DNA from: Chitinophagales bacterium
GTDB taxonomy: Bacteria > Bacteroidota > Bacteroidia > Chitinophagales > LD1
DNA: 64,000 bases
Assembly: GCA_016787045.1 (NCBI GenBank)
Contig: JAEUVA010000024.1
Span: forward strand, 1 to 64,000
Direction: 5' to 3'
In this document: in pieces, positions 52,843-60,002 of the stretch
Layout of the letters: each line of letters starts with the position of its first letter
How positions within the stretch are numbered: the first letter of the stretch is position 1
Position numbers and translations under genes: made by a program
The notes under the pieces: model-generated
What the model was told of the DNA's origin: nothing
Database searches by the model: none
What the model saw: the letters and a program-made list of their open reading frames with translations, nothing else

Positions 52843-52874
52843 AAAAGAGCAACAGATTTCTCCGTTGCTCTTTT
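52843..52874 (-). terminator. Rho-independent terminator after deaD
   Basis: An 11-bp perfect stem AAAAGAGCAAC / GTTGCTCTTTT with a 10-nt loop lies 19 nt beyond the deaD stop (52894). Its minus-strand 3' side has a T-run. Confidence 0.9.
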
Positions 52875-52893
52875 CTAAATTTCGTCTAAGCTA

Positions 52894-54873
52894 CTACCAG
52901 CTCAAATCGTCCTGAAATTTTCCTAAGAACTTATCTACCTCTGAGGTATCGCTCTTTTTTTTAGAAGGTTTTTCACCCGATGTTTTGGTCTCTAAGTAGT
53001 CGGTCAGTTTGTTTTCGCGCTTGCGTACGGGTTTTGCATCGTTGGTATAGTCGCTTGCGCCTGCACTAATAGTAGAGGGTTTTTTATACGAATCGCCTTT
53101 GGGAGCAAATTGTTTTTTATCACCAAATTCTTTACGGTCGTTGCTGTATGGTTTGCGCTCGCGGTCGTTGTAATGCTTGCGTTCGCCATAGTTTTTGCGC
53201 TCACCAAACTCCGATTTTTTCTTGAAGTCGCCCTTGTAGCCGCCTCCACCTTCGTTTCTGCGACCACCTCCGCTGTTGTTGCTATCTCTTTCTTTGGCTC
53301 GGGTAACTAATGGTTTGCCACCGCGTTTGTTTTTGCCAAACACCACCAATACTTGCTCTGCTTGCTCAGCAGGTAATGTAATGAATGAAAAATTGTCATA
53401 CACACGCACATCATGTATAGATTGTGGGTCTATGCCCGCTTCGCTGGCTACAAAGTCAATTATTTTTGCAGCATTGAAATTAGCGGTATGGCCTTTGGCC
53501 ACAAAAAGGCGAGCATCGCTGCTTGATGTAGCGGTGCCCTGTTTAGCAGTTTGTATCTTACCAATTTCTCGGTACATAGATTCTTTCAAAGTATCTTTAA
53601 ACGTGTAGTTCAAGATAGCCGAAAGTACTTGTGCTGGTTCGCGGTCATCTTCTAAAAGTTCTTGTGCCAAGGCCAAGTAATCTGTAGCGCTTTTGTGTTC
53701 CAGCAAATTCATGAGGTCGGTTTTCAACTTCATTTTTTTGGTTTCTATCACTACATCTACAGCAGGTACTTCTTCTTTACGAAACTGCGTACGTGCTATT
53801 TTTTGGATAAAGAGCAAATCGCGTCTTTCGTTTGGCGATACAATAGTAATAGCGGTACCATGTTTACCTGCACGACCGGTACGGCCTATGCGGTGCACGT
53901 ACGCCTCAGGGTCTTGCGGCAGGTTGTAGTTTACTACGTGTGTAAGGTCGTTTACATCAATGCCACGAGCAGCCACATCGGTAGCTACCAATATCACAAT
54001 TTTACGCAGTTTGAATTTTTTTAATGTCAGTTCGCGTTGGTTTTGTGTTACATCACCATGTATGGCCTCAGCATCGTAACCGCGGTCTATCAGTTTATCA
54101 GCTACTGTATCTGTTTCGGCTTTAGTGCGGCAAAATACAATGCCGTAAAATTCCGGTTCGGTATCAATAATGCGGCAAAGTGCCTCAAAGCGGTCGCGCT
54201 CGCTTACTTCAAAGTACATTTGATCAACCAGTTCGGTAGTTGCCTGTGTTTTTTCTACCGCTATCAATTCGTAATTGCCCATAAAGGTTTTGGCAATTTT
54301 GAGGATAGGTGTAGGCATAGTTGCGCTAAACAATAACATCCGTTTTTGTTCCGGCACTTGCTTTAAAATTTCGCGTACTTCTTCTTCAAAACCCATGTTG
54401 AGCATTTCATCGGCCTCATCAAGCACCACGTGTGTTACGTTGCCGAGCTTTAATGTGCCACGCTCAATGTGGTCGCGAATACGGCCTGGGGTTCCCACCA
54501 CAATTTGAGTGCCTTTTTCTAAGGCACGGGCTTGTGTGCCAAAGCTGGCACCACCATATACGGCTTGTACCCAAAGTTTTTTATCGCCTTTGAAAGAGGT
54601 AATCTCATCGGCCACCTGCACGGCCAACTCGCGCGTTGGGCATAAGATAAGCGCCTGTACTTTGCGGCTGCTATCGTCAAGCTGGTCTATGAGCGGCAAG
54701 CCGAAAGCACCCGTTTTGCCGGTACCTGTTTGCGCCTGACCTACTAAGTCTTTTTCGTTTTTAAGTAAAAGCGGGATAGTTTTTTCCTGAATTTCAGAAG
54801 GTGTTTCCCATCCCTTTTTTTGAAGTGCGTTTAGCACATTTTGGCTCAATCCGAGCGCTGCAAATTTTTCCAT
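52894..54873 (-). CDS. deaD: DEAD-box RNA helicase (DeaD/CsdA type)
   Basis: A 659-residue RNA helicase. Motif Q begins FAALGLSQNVLNALQKKGW; motif I is AQTGTGKTGAFGLPL (about 43-57); DEAD is VLDEADEMLNMGFEEE; SAT is LFSATMP; motifs V and VI are TDVAARGIDV and YVHRIGRTGRAG. A DbpA-like RNA-binding domain follows (ARLFVAKGHTANFNAAKII, about 460-545). The C-terminal 110 residues are Lys/Arg/Gly/Asp-rich and disordered. It likely helps ribosome assembly and mRNA turnover in the cold. A long 5' leader with three stem-loops, preceded by an exact -7 box, suggests post-transcriptional control. Confidence 0.94.
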   Translation of the reverse strand: MEKFAALGLSQNVLNALQKKGWETPSEIQEKTIPLLLKNEKDLVGQAQTGTGKTGAFGLPLIDQLDDSSRKVQALILCPTRELAVQVADEITSFKGDKKLWVQAVYGGASFGTQARALEKGTQIVVGTPGRIRDHIERGTLKLGNVTHVVLDEADEMLNMGFEEEVREILKQVPEQKRMLLFSATMPTPILKIAKTFMGNYELIAVEKTQATTELVDQMYFEVSERDRFEALCRIIDTEPEFYGIVFCRTKAETDTVADKLIDRGYDAEAIHGDVTQNQRELTLKKFKLRKIVILVATDVAARGIDVNDLTHVVNYNLPQDPEAYVHRIGRTGRAGKHGTAITIVSPNERRDLLFIQKIARTQFRKEEVPAVDVVIETKKMKLKTDLMNLLEHKSATDYLALAQELLEDDREPAQVLSAILNYTFKDTLKESMYREIGKIQTAKQGTATSSSDARLFVAKGHTANFNAAKIIDFVASEAGIDPQSIHDVRVYDNFSFITLPAEQAEQVLVVFGKNKRGGKPLVTRAKERDSNNSGGGRRNEGGGGYKGDFKKKSEFGERKNYGERKHYNDRERKPYSNDRKEFGDKKQFAPKGDSYKKPSTISAGASDYTNDAKPVRKRENKLTDYLETKTSGEKPSKKKSDTSEVDKFLGKFQDDLSW

Positions 54874-55075
54874 GTTTGTTTTTTCCCGAATAGGCCATTA
54901 AACAATATGACACACTCCGGAGGTGATAAATAATTGATTTCGGTTAATCACCGAACTTTTTTGAGAGAGGAACCGTACTCGGTTAAAGCAACTTGTTTGG
55001 GCTGCTGTGACTGTTCTTTTTGGGAAGTCGCATCTCACACTTGGTTCGTGTGAAGTTGTTCTGTTTTTTTCAGAA
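54874..55075 (-). promoter_or_regulatory. Long structured 5' leader of deaD
   Basis: A start site about 7 nt after the -7 box at 55082-55089 leaves a leader of about 200 nt, far longer than most here. Stem-loops: CAGAAC/GTTCTG (55058-55076, 7-nt loop), TCACAC/GTGTGA (55035-55053, 7-nt loop) and TTCGGT/ACCGAA (54939-54955, 5-nt loop). Cold-shock helicase mRNAs are often controlled through such leaders. Confidence 0.5.
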
Positions 55076-55081
55076 CGGGCG

Positions 55082-55089
55082 CAAATGTA
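55082..55089 (-). promoter_or_regulatory. Bacteroidota-type -7 box (TACATTTG) of deaD
   Basis: TACATTTG, followed by CGCCCG, matches the consensus exactly on the minus strand. No strong -33 TTTG is seen 19 nt upstream. Confidence 0.6.
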
Positions 55090-55164
55090 GTATAATAAAC
55101 CATACTTTGCTATTTATTTTCACGATAGTGAGATTTTAGCACATTCGCAGTTGTAAAATTCAGC

Positions 55165-55914
55165 TTGAAAAAATCGTTGCTCTTTTTTTTTGTTTTAGGT
55201 AGTGTTGGTGTGTTGGCTCAAGCGCAAAAGAGTGTAACCAAGCAAACTCTTGCTTGGTATAGCGCCCTTATACATTTACAAATCAATGAGCGCTGGAGTT
55301 GGCAAACAGATATGGGTGAACGAATCTACATTGACCCATTTGCTCAGCACCAAATGCTTATCCGCACTCATGCGCATTATCATTTTGGAAAAAGCGGGTG
55401 GGAGGTCTCTGCCGGCTTTTGTGTATTTGGCCAAAGCCCTAACGAACCCATCACCAAACAAAGGTTGATGGTGCCTGAACTGCGCCCACATATTGAAGTA
55501 GCGTATAAAAACCGATTGAAGCACTTTACGCTTGATCATCGGTTTCGTGCAGAAGCACGCTTTTTTCATGGCACAAACTCCTTTCGTACCGAACTGGCCG
55601 ATGGATTTAGTTTTGGCAACTTTCGTTTTCGATATAGGATAACAACTACTATTCCAATCCTTCATATTGATGAGCACCGGAGTTATAAAATGAAGATAGG
55701 TGATGAAGTAATGGTAAATGCTGGTGCAAAAATTGCCAAAAACATATTTGACCAGAATCGATTATTTGTAGCGCTATCAATAGATGTACTACCGCAGTTA
55801 AGCATAGATGCCGGATACCTCAATTGGTATCAGATGCGGGAGAATGGTGCTTTTTTTAACCGGCATATCATTACGCTGGCTACACAGTACACCATTCGGC
55901 TGAAGAAAAAATAA
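55165..55914 (+). CDS. DUF2490 outer-membrane family protein
   Basis: A 249-residue exported beta-barrel-like protein of the DUF2490 group. A signal peptide (about 1-20, ending VLAQA) follows a TTG start at 55165. The repeated aromatic strand pattern (NERWSWQTDMGERIYIDPFAQH, RLKHFTLDHRFRAEARFF, GNFRFRYRITTTIPI) and a final YTIRLKKK fit an outer-membrane barrel. The family has no known function. A weak CACATTCG box lies 17 nt before the start (55140-55147). No operon partner. Confidence 0.82.
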   Translation: MKKSLLFFFVLGSVGVLAQAQKSVTKQTLAWYSALIHLQINERWSWQTDMGERIYIDPFAQHQMLIRTHAHYHFGKSGWEVSAGFCVFGQSPNEPITKQRLMVPELRPHIEVAYKNRLKHFTLDHRFRAEARFFHGTNSFRTELADGFSFGNFRFRYRITTTIPILHIDEHRSYKMKIGDEVMVNAGAKIAKNIFDQNRLFVALSIDVLPQLSIDAGYLNWYQMRENGAFFNRHIITLATQYTIRLKKK

Positions 55915-55947
55915 CCAAGGGTGTAGGAGTATAAATTTTATTAACCG

Positions 55948-56361
55948 CTATTGTTTCATGGTTAAATAACTCTGCAAAATCAAGTTTGCAGCTATGGCAT
56001 CTATGTGGCCTTTTCTTTGTCTTTCTTTTTTACCCAACCCGCTTTGTAGTAATGTTTGTTTAGCAATAGTGGAGGTAAAGCGCTCATCTATTCGATGAAT
56101 TTTTTTATCGGGAAAAAGTAGTTGCAACTGCGCAATAAATTTCTCTACCTCGCTCATCACTTCATTTTGGCGCGTGCCGGTGTTGTAGGGTACACCTACC
56201 ACAAACGCTTCTACATTTTCGGCAACGCAATATTTTTTGATGAAATCAAAAACAGTCTTAGTGGGTAATGTTTCTAATGAATTGGCAATAATTTGCAACG
56301 GGTCGGTTACAGCAATGCCGGTTCGCTTAGTGCCAAAATCAAAAGCCATCACGCGAGCCAT
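55948..56361 (-). CDS. ruvX: Putative pre-16S rRNA nuclease / Holliday junction resolvase-like YqgF
   Basis: A 137-residue RNase H-fold protein. Motifs: MAFDFGTKRTGIAVTDPL (Asp near residue 7), FVVGVPYNTGTRQNEV and the helical IHRIDERFTSTIAKQ with Glu/Asp ligands, and GHIDAIAANLILQSYL (His-Ile-Asp). The family (YqgF/RuvX) matures the 5' end of 16S rRNA in E. coli; resolvase activity was suggested for some. The start at 56361 is preferred to a longer reading that would overlap the next gene. It starts 10 nt after the HMG-CoA-lyase stop, probably co-transcribed. Confidence 0.93.
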   Translation of the reverse strand: MARVMAFDFGTKRTGIAVTDPLQIIANSLETLPTKTVFDFIKKYCVAENVEAFVVGVPYNTGTRQNEVMSEVEKFIAQLQLLFPDKKIHRIDERFTSTIAKQTLLQSGLGKKERQRKGHIDAIAANLILQSYLTMKQ

Positions 56362-56371
56362 ATTGAAAAGA

Positions 56372-57235
56372 TTAATGAGGAAAAACAATCATGGATTCGC
56401 GGAGTGCTTCTTCAAAAGCCGGTATGCTGAAATTTGCGCCTAACTGTTCTTCGGTAAAGTAATTGAGTAAATTTTCGGTGGGCATGTTGCCTAGCAAATC
56501 ATCTTTGGCCATAGGGCAGCCGCCATAACCACGAATGGCGGTATCGAAACGAGTGCAGCCACTTTGGTAGGCAGCATCTATTTTTACTTTCCAGTTGTGT
56601 GGGGCTGTGTGTAAGTGTGCCCCTATTTCTAATTGCGGAAAAGCAGGAATGAGTGTTTCAAACAAATAGCGAATGATGGTTGGCTCTGCCACTCCCACCG
56701 TATCGCTGAGCATAAATGTTTTAATGCCAAGTTGCGATAACTCACTTACCCATTTTTCTACTACTTGTGGGCTGTACTCATCGCCATACGGATTGCCAAA
56801 ACCCATGCTGATGTACAGTATGAGTTCTTTATTGTGCTGCTGCGCTAAAACATTTATTTTTTTTACGCGCTCTACTGCCTCTGGTATAGTGCTGTTAGCG
56901 TTTCTGCGCTGAAAGGTTTCGGACACCGAAAACGGAAATCCCAAATAATTTATCTGTTGAAACTCGCAGGCATCTTTTGCTCCACGCTCGTTGGCAATAA
57001 TGGAAATGAGTTTGGATGAAGTGTTATTCAATTCTAAACTGTCTAAAACACGTGCGGTGTCTGCCATTTGTGGTATTACCTCCGGGTTCACAAAACTGCC
57101 AAAGTCAATAGAGTGGTAACCTACTTTAAGTAGTTTATTGATATACGCTACTTTGGTAGCTGTGGGTATGAAGGTTTTGATGCCTTGCATGGCATCGCGG
57201 GGGCATTCAATAATTTTTACGGCAGTGCGGCTCAC
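56372..57235 (-). CDS. mvaB: Hydroxymethylglutaryl-CoA lyase
   Basis: A 287-residue enzyme that splits HMG-CoA to acetyl-CoA and acetoacetate, last step of leucine breakdown. It has the family ECPRDAMQGIKTFIP at about 10-24 (metal-binding Asp14 in PRD), SIDFGSFVNP, LYISMGFGNPYGDEYS, LSDTVGVAEP and the second metal site HLHTAPHNW, and the flexible loop with the catalytic Cys in RGYGGCPMAKDDLLGN. The GTG at 57235 gives the start. An exact TACGTTTG box ends 4 nt upstream (57240), so the mRNA may begin at the GTG itself. Confidence 0.92.
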   Translation of the reverse strand: MSRTAVKIIECPRDAMQGIKTFIPTATKVAYINKLLKVGYHSIDFGSFVNPEVIPQMADTARVLDSLELNNTSSKLISIIANERGAKDACEFQQINYLGFPFSVSETFQRRNANSTIPEAVERVKKINVLAQQHNKELILYISMGFGNPYGDEYSPQVVEKWVSELSQLGIKTFMLSDTVGVAEPTIIRYLFETLIPAFPQLEIGAHLHTAPHNWKVKIDAAYQSGCTRFDTAIRGYGGCPMAKDDLLGNMPTENLLNYFTEEQLGANFSIPAFEEALRESMIVFPH

Positions 57236-57239
57236 GGCT

Positions 57240-57247
57240 CAAACGTA
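57240..57247 (-). promoter_or_regulatory. Bacteroidota-type -7 box (TACGTTTG) of the HMG-CoA lyase gene
   Basis: Exact consensus on the minus strand, 4 nt before the GTG start. Just upstream sits a 16-bp palindrome AACTCATCAGTGAGTT (57256-57271), in the -12 to -30 region, which could be an operator. Confidence 0.5.
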
Positions 57248-57255
57248 AAAAAAAT

Positions 57256-57271
57256 AACTCATCAGTGAGTT
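57256..57271. promoter_or_regulatory. 16-bp palindrome overlapping the mvaB promoter spacer
   Basis: AACTCA-TCAG-TGAGTT: 6-bp arms with a 4-nt centre, located between the -7 box and where the -33 element would be. It suits a repressor site, but no regulator gene is nearby. Confidence 0.35.
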
Positions 57272-57332
57272 TCGCTATTGCATTACATTCCACACCGTTC
57301 ATTGTTGCTAAACAGATTAATAGATATTGCTC

Positions 57333-57497
57333 TTACGTAGCATCATATCTAAATGTCCGGTTTTCATCGTCCTCAATGTCATCCATTTTAGAGTCGGGTA
57401 TTCGCGGAGTGGTAAGCACTTTGTAAAAAAAGTAACCTGTTACTGCCGATACTAAAATCATGGCAGAGGCCATGAGTATGATTGCTGATGTATTCAT
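57333..57497 (-). CDS. Small single-TM subunit coupled to the NSS symporter (MetS-like)
   Basis: A 54-residue protein, too short for common ORF cut-offs. Residues about 1-25 are a membrane helix (NTSAIILMASAMILVSAVTG), followed by YFFYKVLTTPRIPDSKMDD and an acidic tail with IEDDENRTFRYDAT. Its ATG overlaps the stop codon of the symporter gene by 1 nt (TAATG), indicating coupled translation. Size, single helix, and position match the small subunits (MetS type) that follow some neurotransmitter:sodium symporters in bacteria. Homology to MetS is from context, not from a search. Stop TAA at 57333-57335. Confidence 0.8.
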   Translation of the reverse strand: MNTSAIILMASAMILVSAVTGYFFYKVLTTPRIPDSKMDDIEDDENRTFRYDAT

Positions 57498-59161
57498 TAG
57501 GCAGTTCCTCCTTTAAGTTTTCGTTTGTTGTGCGCTAAATAGACTAAGAAACATATTCCTGCGAAGGTGAGCAGCAGCAAAATTCGTGCACCGTTTACAT
57601 AAAACAACTTGTCTTGCAACTGCAAAACCACAGCAGGGTCGGTAGCTGCTGCTATTTGCTCGTATATGCCTGCATTTGTAATTTGCTTGATGATGGAGCC
57701 GTTGTCGAGTGTCCATCCGTTACCCGAAAATAAATTGCTGATTTCTACTTTCCAGTTATTTCCTTTCGGAGTTATCAATGAACCCAAAAACACAAATGTG
57801 AGCAACACCGGAGTTACATACTTGATAATGTATTTGTAAAATTCAGGAACCTTCATGTCGGCACCACGGGTTATCTCTTTCCAACCATTGTTGATGCCGA
57901 AAACCCAAGCAAAAAGAATGGTTTCAATAAGTGCAAAAACCACCAACGAAACTGTACCTGCCCAATAGTCATATTCTTCAAAAACTCCTTGATGGTAAAA
58001 GAAAACAGTTGGTAAGCCGAGTATCAGAATAATTAAACCAAAAGACCATGCTCCTTTTTGTCTTTTCCAACCAAACTCATCGTGCATAAAACCCATCCAA
58101 GGGGTGCCCATGGCAAGCGAAGAAGTGATGCCCGCAAAAAACAGCAAACCAAACCACATGACCCCGGCCACCATAGAAAGTACAGGCCCCCATTTTTCAA
58201 ACAAATAAGGCATGGTTTGAAACGCCATGCCAAAGCCGGCATTCTCTTTTACCCAATCTAAACCAAGGTAGCCCGCAGCAATAGGAATTACAATGGAGCT
58301 TCCCAGCACCACTTCTACAAATTCGTTCATAAACCCGGCTGAGGCGGCATTTAAAGCCACATCATCGCGCTGTTTTAAGTACGATGCGTAGCATTGAATT
58401 GAACCCATACCTACAGATAGTGTAAAGAAAATTTGCCCCGCAGCAGCCAACCAAACTTTAGGGTTGGTGAGTGAATCAAACTGGGGTGTCCACAAAAAAT
58501 TTAAACCATCAATGGCACTGGCTGTTGGGTGTTCGGCACTGGCGCCCGATGTGCCCAACGTTAACCCCCGAATGGCCAAAACCACTCCAAAAAGTATAAG
58601 CAAGGGCATTCCAATTTTTGCTACTTTTTCTACACCATCTAAACCGCGCGAAAGAATAAACGTGTTGAGCCCTAAGCAGACAAGAAAGAACAATACCGCC
58701 TCAAATGGAATTCCGGTAGTGGAATGAAATACATCTATATAGCTACCGAAAAATGCCGCTACTTGCGATTGCGAAAGCCCATCGAATGTTCCGGCTACGG
58801 AATGATAAACGTAAGCCATGGTCCAACTCTCAATGTAGCAGTAATATGCGGCCACACCTATATTGGTAAAAATTCCAAAAACGCCTATGTATTTCCAGAG
58901 CGAAGATTTTCCTAAACTCCCCATGATAAACGGTGTGGAGTGATTGCCGTTTTTTCCGCCAAATCTTCCGGTACTCCATTCAATCCACAGCAGCGGAATA
59001 CCCATCAATAAAAAGCATACTATGTAAGGAATGATAAATGCGCCACCACCATTGTTAATGGCCTGCACCGGAAAACGAAGAAAGTTACCTAAGCCAACAG
59101 CATTGCCGGCCATGGCTAAAATTAATCCAACTCGTGATCCCCAACCTTCCGATTTCGACAT
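57497..59161 (-). CDS. Neurotransmitter:sodium symporter (NSS) family amino-acid transporter
   Basis: A 554-residue Na+-coupled transporter of the LeuT/NSS family. TM1 holds the conserved GWGSRVGLILAMAGNAVGLGNFLRFP (split here as VGLILAMAGNAVGLGN) with the unwound substrate and Na+ site; TM2-3 with GGGAFIIPYIVCFLLMGIPLL (GGGAFIIPY) follows. TM6 contains FFTLSVGMGSIQCYASYL and TM8 FGLLFFAGITSSLAMG. About 12 spans. Substrate (amino acid or amine) unknown. The small coupled gene at 57333-57497 supports a MetP/MetS-type system. Confidence 0.92.
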   Translation of the reverse strand: MSKSEGWGSRVGLILAMAGNAVGLGNFLRFPVQAINNGGGAFIIPYIVCFLLMGIPLLWIEWSTGRFGGKNGNHSTPFIMGSLGKSSLWKYIGVFGIFTNIGVAAYYCYIESWTMAYVYHSVAGTFDGLSQSQVAAFFGSYIDVFHSTTGIPFEAVLFFLVCLGLNTFILSRGLDGVEKVAKIGMPLLILFGVVLAIRGLTLGTSGASAEHPTASAIDGLNFLWTPQFDSLTNPKVWLAAAGQIFFTLSVGMGSIQCYASYLKQRDDVALNAASAGFMNEFVEVVLGSSIVIPIAAGYLGLDWVKENAGFGMAFQTMPYLFEKWGPVLSMVAGVMWFGLLFFAGITSSLAMGTPWMGFMHDEFGWKRQKGAWSFGLIILILGLPTVFFYHQGVFEEYDYWAGTVSLVVFALIETILFAWVFGINNGWKEITRGADMKVPEFYKYIIKYVTPVLLTFVFLGSLITPKGNNWKVEISNLFSGNGWTLDNGSIIKQITNAGIYEQIAAATDPAVVLQLQDKLFYVNGARILLLLTFAGICFLVYLAHNKRKLKGGTA

Positions 59162-59216
59162 AGTTTACTTTTTGGTTAATTTTTAAATGTAGAGAAATAT
59201 ATGAGCAGGCAAAATT

Positions 59217-59984
59217 TCAAACCTCAATTTTCAATCCATCATAAGCAATGATAATGTTTGGAGGTAGCTTTTTCTCCATCAAATCATGCAGTCCAAACTG
59301 ATGACTCATATGCGTGAAATAGCATGTCTCGGGCTGAATATCTTCTACTACTTCTAATGCTTGCTCAATGGTGAGGTGAGAGTAATGCTCAGAATGGCGC
59401 AGCGCATTAAGTACCAATACTTTTGTGCCGCGTATTTTTTCTCGCTCTTTGGGGGCAATGGTTTTAGCATCGGTGATGTAGGTAAAGTTTTTACCAAACC
59501 TAAAGCCCAACACCGGCATAGAGCCATGCATTACTTGTATGGGCGTAATCTGAAATGTACCAATTGCAAACGGCTTATCAGCATTTATGCGATGAAAATT
59601 CATTTTGGGTAAATACGGATAATCGGTTTCGCTAAAGGCATAACTGTATTGGTCTTTGATGCCTAACTCGGTCGCAAAATCGCAGTAAAAATCTACCGGT
59701 TTTTTGTTCATGAAGTTGAAAGAGCGGATGTCGTCTATACCACCGGTGTGGTCTTTGTGCGCGTGGGTAAAAAGTATGCCGTCAATACTTTTTACTTTTT
59801 CGCGCAGCATCTGTTGCCTAAAGTCAGGTCCGCAGTCCACTACAATGGTTTGGCTGTTTTCTTCCAACATAATGGAAGTGCGCAGCCGCTTATCTTTTGG
59901 GTTTTGTGATGAACAAACCTCACAACCGCACCCAATTAAAGGTACTCCGCCAGAGGTGCCTGTGCCGAGAAAAGTAACTTGCAT
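59217..59984 (-). CDS. MBL-fold metallo-hydrolase (PhnP/LipB-like group)
   Basis: A 255-residue cytoplasmic metallo-beta-lactamase-fold enzyme. It has FLGTGTSGGVPLIGCGCEVC at the N-terminus with Cys residues that bind structural zinc, DCGPDFRQQM, the HxHxDH metal site in FTHAHKDHTGGIDDIRSFN, HGSMPVLGFRFG and HFTHMSHQF near the C-terminus (metal His). Relatives are phosphodiesterases such as PhnP. The ATG at 59984 is 4 nt past a TACATTCG box. It converges with no gene: the GH31-like gene runs in the same direction, 18 nt upstream. Confidence 0.88.
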   Translation of the reverse strand: MQVTFLGTGTSGGVPLIGCGCEVCSSQNPKDKRLRTSIMLEENSQTIVVDCGPDFRQQMLREKVKSIDGILFTHAHKDHTGGIDDIRSFNFMNKKPVDFYCDFATELGIKDQYSYAFSETDYPYLPKMNFHRINADKPFAIGTFQITPIQVMHGSMPVLGFRFGKNFTYITDAKTIAPKEREKIRGTKVLVLNALRHSEHYSHLTIEQALEVVEDIQPETCYFTHMSHQFGLHDLMEKKLPPNIIIAYDGLKIEV

Positions 59985-59988
59985 ATAA

Positions 59989-59996
59989 CGAATGTA
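59989..59996 (-). promoter_or_regulatory. Variant -7 box (TACATTCG) before the MBL hydrolase
   Basis: On the minus strand this octamer sits 4 nt before the ATG at 59984. If used, the mRNA has almost no leader. The box lies in the 18-nt gap after the GH31-like gene. Confidence 0.35.
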
Positions 59997-60002
59997 GTTT
60001 CT

